DNA from: an uncultured Eubacteriales bacterium
GTDB lineage: Bacteria; Bacillota; Clostridia; Oscillospirales; CAG-272
Assembly: GCA_934432725.1 (NCBI GenBank)
Contig: CAKRZE010000025.1
Coordinates: 1 to 20,596, forward strand
Length of the DNA: 20,596 nucleotides
Reading direction: 5' to 3'
Numbering within the stretch: the stretch's first letter is position 1; every line of letters begins with the position of its first letter. Below are positions 14,892 to 20,596 of the stretch, in pieces. A program made the position numbers and the translations under genes. Under the pieces are notes generated by a model that worked only from the letters and a program-made list of their open reading frames with translations, made no database searches and was not told the origin of the DNA.

Positions 14892-16118
14892 ATGCGAAGC
14901 AAAAAGATTTCTTTGTTCGGGGCAGTTGCGGCGGTGCTTCTGGCGGTGCTTCTGACCTTTAATATGACGTATCTGACGTTGAACAACAAGTATTCCCGCA
15001 AGCTGAATGAGATACTTGCCGGATACGGCACATATGATAAGCTGGAGGATATCGCTTCCCTGATTCGGGAGAACTATATCGGCGAGGTGGATGAGGATGC
15101 ACTGAACGATGCCATTATGAGCGGCTATCTTTCCGGAATCGGAGATAAATATGCCCGGTATATCAGTGCCTTGGAATTTAAAGAGTGGCAGCTGAACGAA
15201 AACGGCAGATCGGTCGGTATCGGCGTTCAGGTGATTTATAATGAAGCGCTTTCCGCGCTCGAAATTGTCCGGATCCTTCCGGATTCTCCCGCCGAGAAAG
15301 CCGGACTTTCCGTTTCGGACCTGATTACCGCTATGGATGGACAGACGGTTGCGGATGTCGGCTATGACGGTGCCAAAAAGCTGATGAAGGGAGATGCCGG
15401 AAGCGAGGTGTCCCTTTCTGTGATCCGGGATATGTCACAGCAGCTTGATTTTAAGCTGAAGCGTGCCGAGGTTGCATCGGTCAGCGTGACCTCGCATCTG
15501 TTCCGCGATGCAGACGGAAACACAACGGATGTCGGGGTGATACGGATCTATGAATTCAATCAGACGACGCCGGAGCAGTTCAGGGCTGCGGTGGAGGAGC
15601 TTCGCACGGCGGGGGCTTCCCGATTTGTCTACGATCTGAGGAACAACCCGGGCGGAGCGCTTTCCTCTGTGGTGAGCGTTCTGGATTACCTTTTGCCGGA
15701 GGGACCGATCGTACACCTGACCGATAAGGCAGGGGAACGGAAAACGGAATCCTCTGATGCCGAATTTCTGGACGTTCCCTGCTGCGTGCTGGTGAACGGC
15801 AGCACGGCAAGCGCCGCCGAGCTGTTTGCGGCTGCACTGAAGGACTATGCCGCAAGGGGAGAGGTCCGGGCGATTGTGCTCGGTACGAAAACCTATGGAA
15901 AGGGCACTGCGCAGTCCGTTATGCGGCTGAGCGACAATTCCGCCATATCTATTTCCACAAAAATGTATGATCCGCCGTACTCCGGAAATTATGAAGGTGT
16001 CGGTGTGAAGCCGGATCGGGAGGTTGCGCTTTCCGAGGAGGCGCAAAAGATCAATTTTTACAAGCTGACCGATGAGACGGACAATCAGCTGCAGGAAGCC
16101 GTTTCGGCGTTGTCATAA
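14892..16118 (+). CDS. S41-family carboxy-terminal processing protease (CtpA/CtpB-like)
   Basis: This 408-residue membrane-anchored serine protease has a basic start (MRSKK) followed by one hydrophobic anchor (about 7-28), placing the rest outside the membrane. A helical N-terminal region (about 30-95) precedes a PDZ domain (about 100-180, GIGVQVIYN, VRILPDSPAEKAGLSVSDLI), and the S41 catalytic domain follows. The Ser-Lys dyad is intact: S307 in TASAAE, K337 in YGKG, and Q341 four residues later, as in CtpB. The ATG has an excellent GGAGAGGAGGAG site. Such proteases trim periplasmic or extracytoplasmic proteins, and in several Firmicutes they are neighbours of ftsEX. A plausible target is the upstream M23 hydrolase or FtsX, but this is inference. 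Confidence 0.94.
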   Translation: MRSKKISLFGAVAAVLLAVLLTFNMTYLTLNNKYSRKLNEILAGYGTYDKLEDIASLIRENYIGEVDEDALNDAIMSGYLSGIGDKYARYISALEFKEWQLNENGRSVGIGVQVIYNEALSALEIVRILPDSPAEKAGLSVSDLITAMDGQTVADVGYDGAKKLMKGDAGSEVSLSVIRDMSQQLDFKLKRAEVASVSVTSHLFRDADGNTTDVGVIRIYEFNQTTPEQFRAAVEELRTAGASRFVYDLRNNPGGALSSVVSVLDYLLPEGPIVHLTDKAGERKTESSDAEFLDVPCCVLVNGSTASAAELFAAALKDYAARGEVRAIVLGTKTYGKGTAQSVMRLSDNSAISISTKMYDPPYSGNYEGVGVKPDREVALSEEAQKINFYKLTDETDNQLQEAVSALS

Positions 16119-16171
16119 AAGCAGATACTGTTTTTAATCAGATTGATAAGAGAAACTGAAGGAGAGCTATT

Positions 16172-16648
16172 ATGGAAGCAAAGCAGATTATTGTAACAGA
16201 CGAGGGTCTGAAAAAACTGACGGATGAACTTGATTTTCTGAAAAACACCAAGCGGAAAGAGGTCGTGGAGGCGATTCGCGTTGCTCTTTCGTTCGGAGAC
16301 CTTTCGGAAAACTCGGAATATGATGAAGCGAAAAATGAGCAGGCAAAGGTGGAAGCGCGGATTGCCGAGCTGGAGGAAATGCTCCGCCATGTGAAGGTGA
16401 TCAACGAAAAGGATATTTCCACGGATATCGTGAATGTGGGCAGTAAGGTGACTGTGTATGACGAGACGTTCGGCGAGGAAGTGGAATATTCGATCGTCGG
16501 CTCTACGGAAGCCGATCCGCTTCTGTATAAGATTTCCGATCAGTCCCCGATCGGCAGCGCATTGATCGGCGCACGTGCCGGACAGGAGATCAATGTGGAT
16601 ACGCCGTCCGGAACGGTGACGCTGAGAGTGCTGGCTATTTCAAAGTGA
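16172..16648 (+). CDS. greA: Transcription elongation factor GreA
   Basis: This 158-residue factor rescues backtracked RNA polymerase by stimulating cleavage of the 3' end of the transcript. The N-terminal coiled coil (about 8-78) carries the acidic tip in the conserved stretch FGDLSENSEYDEAKNEQ, with the D and E residues that enter the polymerase channel. The C-terminal FKBP-like domain contains YSIVGSTEADPLLYKIS, SPIGSALIGARAGQEI and a final beta strand. Length is exactly typical. The ATG follows a GAAGGAGAG site by five bases. It lies 53 bases after the S41 gene; no separate promoter is evident, so read-through is possible. Confidence 0.97.
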   Translation: MEAKQIIVTDEGLKKLTDELDFLKNTKRKEVVEAIRVALSFGDLSENSEYDEAKNEQAKVEARIAELEEMLRHVKVINEKDISTDIVNVGSKVTVYDETFGEEVEYSIVGSTEADPLLYKISDQSPIGSALIGARAGQEINVDTPSGTVTLRVLAISK

Positions 16649-16671
16649 TTTCTTCGGCACCGGATCGGGAG

Positions 16672-16788
16672 AAGCCGTGAGGCTTTTGGTTTGCCGGGAG
16701 CGAGATGCTTCGGCATTTCGGATCGGCACATGCTGTCAAGCCGATCAATTTCAACCCCCAAAGAAAGGATGCTTTCGCACCGCGAAAG
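16672..16788 (+). promoter_or_regulatory. Multi-hairpin leader before lysS
   Basis: Four consecutive hairpins fill the greA-lysS gap: AAGCC-GTGA-GGCTT (16672-16685, followed by TT); AGATGC-TTCG-GCATTT (16703-16718, a UUCG tetraloop with one wobble); GATCGGC (16721-16727) with GCCGATC (16740-16746); CTTTCGC-ACC-GCGAAAG (16772-16788). The last one separates an AAGAAAGGA site (16761-16769) from the lysS start at 16803. It is not a T-box: no specifier stem or UGGN antiterminator motif is present. Confidence 0.45.
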
Positions 16789-16802
16789 AAACGGACAGAA
16801 TA

Positions 16803-18296
16803 ATGGACGAGAACAGACAGAATCCCGCCGCGCCGGAGAAGGATCTGAATGAAATTATGCAGATCAGACGCGATAAGCTCAAGGCATATCAGGATGCCGG
16901 AAAGGATCCGTTTGCCATTACGAAATTCCCTGTGACCGATTACAGCGATTCCGTGAAGGAGCCGTATGAAGAGGGCAGGGTTGTTTCGGTTGCCGGTCGG
17001 ATGATGAGCCGGCGTGTGATGGGTAAGGCTGCCTTCGCACATATCTCCGATGAAAAGGGCACGCTTCAGGTTTATGTCAAGCGGGACGATGTGGGCGAAG
17101 AGGAATATGCTGACTTTAAAAAATGGGATATCGGAGATATCGTCGGCATGGAGGGCTTTGTTTTCAAGACAAAGACGGGGGAGATTTCCGTTCATGTGCA
17201 AAAGCTCACACTGCTTGCAAAGTCTCTTCTTCCGCTGCCGGAGAAATTCCACGGTCTGACCAATCAGGACATGCGGTACCGGCAGAGATATGTGGACCTG
17301 ATTATGAATCCCGAAGTGAAGGACACCTTTGTAAAGCGATCCGGTATCCTGAAGGAGATCCGAAGCTATCTGGACGGAAAAGGCTTTGTTGAGGTGGATA
17401 CGCCGATTCTGGTTCCGCTTGAGATCGGAGCCTCCGCGCGTCCCTTTAAAACGCATCACAATACACTGGATATGGATATGTATCTGCGGATTGAGACGGA
17501 GCTTTATCTGAAGCGGCTGATCGTGGGCGGTATGCATCGGGTTTATGAGGTCGGAAGGATTTTCAGAAATGAAGGCATGGATCCCAAGCATAATCCGGAA
17601 TTCACCTCAGTGGAGCTGTATCAGGCATTTACGGATTATCACGGCATGATGGATCTTGTTGAAGATATGTACAAGAAGCTGACCGAGAAGATTTGCGGCG
17701 GCATGCAGATCACATATCAGGGAACTGCAATTGACATGTCAAACTGGGAAAGGCTGACTATGGCAGAGGCAGTGAAGAAGTATGCAGGCTGCGACTACTC
17801 CGACTGGGCAACGGACGAGGATGCCAGAGCCGCTGCCAAGGCGCTCCATGTGGAGGTTCCGGCAGACGCGTCGAAGGGGACGGTTCTTTCGGAGCTGTTT
17901 GATGCATTTGTGGAGGATAAGCTGATCCAGCCGACCTTCATTTATGACTATCCGGTGGAGATCAGTCCGCTCGCAAAGCGCAAGCCGGAGGATCCGATGT
18001 TTACCGAACGGTTTGAGTATTTTATTCATGCGACAGAGTTCGGAAATGCCTTCAGTGAGCTGAATGATCCGCTTGATCAGCTGGATCGGTTTGAGCGGCA
18101 GGTGGCTGCAAAGCGCGCTGCGGAGCCGGGCTGCAAGGCAGAGGTGGATTATGACTATGTGACAGCGCTGGAGTACGGAATGCCTCCGACAGGCGGACTT
18201 GGCTTTGGGGTGGACCGTTTGGTCATGCTGCTGACAGACAGCCCTTCCATCCGGGACGTTTTGCTCTTCCCGACAATGAAGCCGATTGACGGATAA
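16803..18296 (+). CDS. lysS: Lysyl-tRNA synthetase, class II
   Basis: This 497-residue cytoplasmic enzyme charges tRNA-Lys. The N-terminal OB-fold anticodon-binding domain (about 55-170, VSVAGRMMSRRVMGKAAFAH) leads to the class II catalytic core. Motif 1 is near VDTPILVPLEIGASARPF, motif 2 is VYEVGRIFRNEGMDPKHNPE from residue 247 with R252 and E257, and motif 3 is GGLGFGVDRLVML from residue 464, followed by TDSPSIRDVLLFP. Length and ending are typical of bacterial LysRS. The ATG at 16803 gives the normal N-terminus. The upstream in-frame extension from 16677 is rejected because it covers the hairpin-rich leader and reads as low-quality protein. The ribosome site is weak or distant. Confidence 0.97.
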   Translation: MDENRQNPAAPEKDLNEIMQIRRDKLKAYQDAGKDPFAITKFPVTDYSDSVKEPYEEGRVVSVAGRMMSRRVMGKAAFAHISDEKGTLQVYVKRDDVGEEEYADFKKWDIGDIVGMEGFVFKTKTGEISVHVQKLTLLAKSLLPLPEKFHGLTNQDMRYRQRYVDLIMNPEVKDTFVKRSGILKEIRSYLDGKGFVEVDTPILVPLEIGASARPFKTHHNTLDMDMYLRIETELYLKRLIVGGMHRVYEVGRIFRNEGMDPKHNPEFTSVELYQAFTDYHGMMDLVEDMYKKLTEKICGGMQITYQGTAIDMSNWERLTMAEAVKKYAGCDYSDWATDEDARAAAKALHVEVPADASKGTVLSELFDAFVEDKLIQPTFIYDYPVEISPLAKRKPEDPMFTERFEYFIHATEFGNAFSELNDPLDQLDRFERQVAAKRAAEPGCKAEVDYDYVTALEYGMPPTGGLGFGVDRLVMLLTDSPSIRDVLLFPTMKPIDG

Positions 18297-18318
18297 ATCG
18301 TTGCGGGACAACGATTTA
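18294..18318 (+). terminator. Hairpin formed by the lysS stop codon region
   Basis: TAAATCGTTG (18294-18303), loop CGGGA, CAACGATTTA (18309-18318): a perfect 10-bp stem whose first bases are the stop codon itself. A TTTTTT run follows only about 15 bases later (18334-18339), so termination here is likely but not textbook. Confidence 0.5.
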
Positions 18319-18394
18319 CACGGTTACAGGCAGTTTTTTACCACCTTTTTACCATTTTTGAGATTTCAGACAGCCCGCTATGATGTGAATGCAA

Positions 18395-18582
18395 GGGGGC
18401 TGCCAAAAAGCGCTATGTTTTTCACAGTCCCTTAAAAATGCCGGTCGGGATTCCGGCATTTTTGATGCGGTTTCGGTCGTTTTGGCCCCATGCTTTTGTG
18501 GTTTCGGCTTTCCCTCTGGTGCAAAACGGCGGCGTTCAGTCTTGGGGTGTAAAAAAACTCGGAACGAGTTTTTTTACACCCC
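18395..18582 (+). repeat. Intergenic two-hairpin repeat, copy 2
   Basis: This is the better preserved copy of the element also found inverted at 9433-9627. It begins with GGGGGCTGCCAAAA. The first hairpin, AAAAATGCCGG (18434-18444) with CCGGCATTTTT (18453-18463), is perfect here, and the element ends with the 17-bp palindrome at 18544-18582. The two copies differ at many positions, so this is an old family rather than a fresh duplication. Open frames over it on both strands are artefacts of the palindrome. The rest of the 18297-18864 gap holds two terminator-like hairpins and the tetR promoter. Confidence 0.7.
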
Positions 18583-18589
18583 TTTTTTT
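18544..18589 (+). terminator. Strong intrinsic terminator within repeat copy 2
   Basis: GGGGTGTAAAAAAACTC (18544-18560), loop GGAAC, GAGTTTTTTTACACCCC (18566-18582), then seven T (18583-18589). A perfect 17-bp stem plus T tract downstream of lysS makes this a convincing Rho-independent terminator, with the same stem design as the hairpin after prmA. Confidence 0.85.
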
Positions 18590-18727
18590 GTTGCTTGTTT
18601 GGCAGTAAGATGCCCATCAGTGGATATAAAAAGGCTTTGCGCTTAAAATTATCAAAACCATCGGAAGCTGCTGCCGATACTCTCGAAGAATGATGGGCTG
18701 AAACCGATATGGGATTCGTGCCGGAAA

Positions 18728-18759
18728 AAACGGGCTGAGCCGGAAAGCTCAACCCGTTT
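18728..18759 (-). terminator. Terminator-like hairpin ahead of the tetR promoter
   Basis: AAACGGGCTGAGC (18728-18740), loop CGGAAA, GCTCAACCCGTTT (18747-18759): 12 of 13 bases pair, with one C-A mismatch. On the minus strand it is followed by more T (complement of the A run at 18725-18730), so it reads best as a minus-strand terminator. No minus-strand gene feeds it in this window, and it could also shield the tetR promoter from upstream read-through. Confidence 0.55.
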
Positions 18760-18801
18760 AAAATGCGGCTGTCGGGAGTGAAAAAAGATAAGCGGGTCCC
18801 C

Positions 18802-18852
18802 TTGACATTTCCTGCGGAATGGTTTATAATATTACTAACGAATATTAGTTAG
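18802..18852 (+). promoter_or_regulatory. tetR promoter with TetR-like operator
   Basis: TTGACA (18802-18807), 17 bases, TATAAT (18825-18830): perfect consensus. Directly after the -10 box, CTAAC (18835-18839) and GTTAG (18848-18852) form an inverted repeat, and AATATTA occurs twice in direct order (18828-18834, 18841-18847). An operator at the transcription start would let the TetR protein encoded just downstream block its own operon. Confidence 0.8.
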
Positions 18853-18864
18853 CGAGGGGCGGCA

Positions 18865-19512
18865 ATGAAACGGGAAGATACGAAGCAGAAAATTATCGAC
18901 AAGGCGTTGGAGCTGTTTGCAGTGCGCGGATACGATGCGGTGAGCGTCGGGGAGATTGCCGAGGCAGTCGGAATCAAGGCTCCGTCACTTTACAATCATT
19001 ATCCGAGCAAGCAGGCGATTTTTGAAGCAATCGTGGAATCTACGGCGAAGCAGTATGAGGCGGATACCGATAAGATCAACGTTCATGTGCAGAATGTCGC
19101 GCAGGACATCTCCGTTTTTACCGGGATTACCGAGGATGCGCTTTTTGAAAAGGTGCGGCAGATTTTTGAATATTCTCTCCACAATCAAATCATCCGCAAT
19201 TTCCGGCACATGATGACCATCGAGCAGTTTCGCTCACCGGAGCTGGCTGCGCTGTATTCAAGGCGTTATGTGGAGCGCATGATTGAGTATCATGCCGGCA
19301 TTTTCCGCGCATTGATTGCTGCGGGAGAAATCCTGGCAGAGGATCCCGCCACGCTGGCAATGATGTATGTTGCTCCTGTCATGACGCTCATCGGCGTGTG
19401 CGACCGTCAACCGGAGCGGGAGGACGAATGCCTTGAAAAGCTCAGAAGTCACGTCCGCCTCTTTTTCCGCTTGGTGCACGGCGGCAGCGTACAGGGAGGG
19501 GAAAACAAATGA
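18865..19512 (+). CDS. TetR/AcrR-family transcriptional repressor
   Basis: This 215-residue one-component repressor has an N-terminal helix-turn-helix at about residues 8-55 (KQKIIDKALELFAVRGYDAV, VGEIAEAVGIKAPSLYNHYPSK) in the canonical TetR form. The remaining helical part is a ligand and dimerisation domain with no recognisable subfamily signature. The ATG follows a GAGGGG site. The stop codon overlaps the start of the DUF998 gene (ATGA), so both are translated in a coupled way. The operator-like dyad at its own promoter supports autorepression. The inducer is unknown. Confidence 0.93.
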   Translation: MKREDTKQKIIDKALELFAVRGYDAVSVGEIAEAVGIKAPSLYNHYPSKQAIFEAIVESTAKQYEADTDKINVHVQNVAQDISVFTGITEDALFEKVRQIFEYSLHNQIIRNFRHMMTIEQFRSPELAALYSRRYVERMIEYHAGIFRALIAAGEILAEDPATLAMMYVAPVMTLIGVCDRQPEREDECLEKLRSHVRLFFRLVHGGSVQGGENK

Positions 19513-20144
19513 AAAAGCCTTTGATACAAAAGCTGGGACTGCTTGGCATCGTCAGCTTTCTTTCCTACACAGCGGCGGTAGTTTTTGCACCGCTGGCTTA
19601 CCCCGGCTATCACTGGATGGCGCAGGCCGTCAGCGACCTGAGCGCCGCCAAAGCGCCGTCGCTTATGCTGTGGAATCAGCTCAGCGCCCTCTACAATGCG
19701 TGTGAGGTCGTTTGCGTGACCGTTGTCTGCATTGGGATTCAGGGGCAGAAAACCAAGCTGCTGCGTACCGGTATTTATCTGTTCGCCATCATGGAGTGGA
19801 TCTCGGCGGTCGGGTATCGGATGTTCCCGCTGAGCGACAGCGGCTACGCCGGCGCATTTCAGGATGTGATGCACATGGTCGTCACTGCTTTGGTGGTGTT
19901 GCTGTCCATCGTATCGCTGACCGTGATCATCGTTGCCGGAGCCAAAAACAGGGGATGCCGTTCCTATGGCATATGCGCGGGCGTTGCCCTCGGTATGATG
20001 CTTGTGGGTGCGATGGGCATGAAGCTCGTTCCCACCGAATATTTCGGCGTTGTGGAGCGTTTCAGCGTGTTTGCCGCGACAGGGTTTAATGCCGCGCTGG
20101 GCATTCACCTGTTTGGTATGAAACCAAAGGAAATCAAGGAGTAA
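19509..20144 (+). CDS. DUF998-family integral membrane protein
   Basis: This 211-residue protein has about six hydrophobic segments and matches the DUF998 pattern: an N-terminal helix followed by the loop PGYHWMAQAVSDLSA, a middle section with YRMFPL, and the family-style ending with helices around GVALGMMLVGAMGM and FAATGFNAALGIHLFGM. Function of the family is not established; members often travel with TetR-type regulators. It has a strong GGGAGGGG site inside the end of the tetR gene and overlaps that stop. The clpP gene begins six bases after its stop codon. Confidence 0.85.
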   Translation: MKKPLIQKLGLLGIVSFLSYTAAVVFAPLAYPGYHWMAQAVSDLSAAKAPSLMLWNQLSALYNACEVVCVTVVCIGIQGQKTKLLRTGIYLFAIMEWISAVGYRMFPLSDSGYAGAFQDVMHMVVTALVVLLSIVSLTVIIVAGAKNRGCRSYGICAGVALGMMLVGAMGMKLVPTEYFGVVERFSVFAATGFNAALGIHLFGMKPKEIKE

Positions 20145-20150
20145 ACCTAT

Positions 20151-20596
20151 ATGAGCATCATCCCCTACGTGATCGAACAAACCGGACGCGGCGAACGGAG
20201 CTATGATATTTTTTCCCGGCTGTTATCCGATCGGATTATTTTTCTCGGCGAGGAAGTGACGGAGGCATCTGCCGGGTCCGTGATTGCACAGATGCTTTTC
20301 TTGGAGGCACAAGACCCGGACAAGGACATTCAGCTTTATATCAACAGTCCGGGCGGCTCGGTCACGACCGGCTTTGCGATTTACGATACCATGCAATATA
20401 TCAAGTGTGATGTATCTACCATCTGCATCGGTCTGGCTGCAAGCTTCGGTGCTTTCCTGCTGGCAGGCGGCACAAAAGGCACGCGGATCGCACTGCCGAA
20501 CGCAGAAATCATGATCCATCAGCCGCTGATCGGCGGAAACGGTGTGCATGGCCCGGTCACGGATATTCAGATCGTATCGGAGCAAATGCAGAAAAC
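20151..20596 (+). CDS. clpP: ClpP protease subunit, accessory paralogue (3' end outside window)
   Basis: About 148 residues are visible before the window ends in the open frame. The sequence is clearly ClpP, the proteolytic chamber of Clp proteases: IPYVIEQTGRGERSYDIFSRLL, QMLFLEAQDPDKDIQLYINS, PGGSVTTGFAIYDTMQYIK. The catalytic S98 sits in GLAASFGAFLL and H123 in MIHQPL; the third residue, Asp, would be beyond the edge. In the handle region, GGNGVHGPVTDIQI is three residues longer than in E. coli ClpP. No tig or clpX neighbour is seen. Instead it follows TetR and DUF998 genes by six bases with an AAGGAG site overlapping the previous stop. This suggests a regulated second ClpP rather than the housekeeping copy; that part is inference. 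Confidence 0.93.
   Translation, partial: MSIIPYVIEQTGRGERSYDIFSRLLSDRIIFLGEEVTEASAGSVIAQMLFLEAQDPDKDIQLYINSPGGSVTTGFAIYDTMQYIKCDVSTICIGLAASFGAFLLAGGTKGTRIALPNAEIMIHQPLIGGNGVHGPVTDIQIVSEQMQK

Noticed and set aside
16761..16788. T-box-like sequence GCACCGCG before lysS
   Set aside because: Only part of the T-box consensus is present; no UGGN bulge, specifier stem or terminator/antiterminator pair.
18389..18752. Small open frames on both strands containing CKKTR(N/S)EFFYTP
   Set aside because: The same peptide appears on both strands because the 17-bp terminator stem is a palindrome; these frames are repeat and terminator sequence, not genes.
1..20596. CRISPR arrays, transposases, prophage genes
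   Set aside because: No regularly spaced repeats, transposase or phage-type proteins were seen on either strand.

Overview
The window looks like a chromosomal segment of a mid-GC Firmicute of class Clostridia (Ruminococcaceae/Oscillospiraceae-like). The evidence is the hrcA-grpE-dnaK-dnaJ-prmA order under a CIRCE operator, the ftsE-ftsX-M23 peptidase-S41 peptidase order, consensus sigma-A promoters and strong AGGAGG-type ribosome binding sites. Family placement is inference; no 16S or species marker is present.

Layout. (1) 1-335: edge stretch with no confident gene. (2) 336-2593, minus strand: a MATE-type efflux pump followed by a BmrR-like MerR regulator. They share one promoter of the MerR type, with a 19-bp spacer and a dyad inside it, so this is probably a self-regulated drug-export unit. 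(3) 2766-2936, minus strand: tRNA-Glu(CTC) with its own promoter and terminator. (4) 3130-9470, plus strand: the class I heat-shock operon hrcA-grpE-dnaK-dnaJ-prmA, with promoter, CIRCE, a highly structured dnaK-dnaJ spacer and a 17-bp palindromic hairpin at the end. (5) 9765-16118, plus strand: a perfect-consensus promoter, a PucR/CdaR-type regulator, then ftsE, ftsX, a coiled-coil M23 peptidase and a PDZ/S41 carboxy-terminal protease. This set couples cell division to peptidoglycan hydrolysis. (6) 16172-18296: greA and lysS, with a multi-hairpin leader before lysS. (7) 18802-20596: TetR repressor, DUF998 membrane protein and a ClpP paralogue cut by the window end, expressed from one promoter that carries a TetR-like operator.

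The most unusual observations are these. The FtsX protein carries about 185 extra residues in its extracellular domain, and they contain two InlB/Listeria-Bacteroides-type repeats. A diverged, roughly 190-bp, two-hairpin intergenic repeat is present in two inverted copies, downstream of prmA and downstream of lysS. The dnaK-dnaJ spacer holds two mutually exclusive perfect hairpins of 10 and 13 bp. An accessory-looking clpP sits in a TetR-controlled operon.
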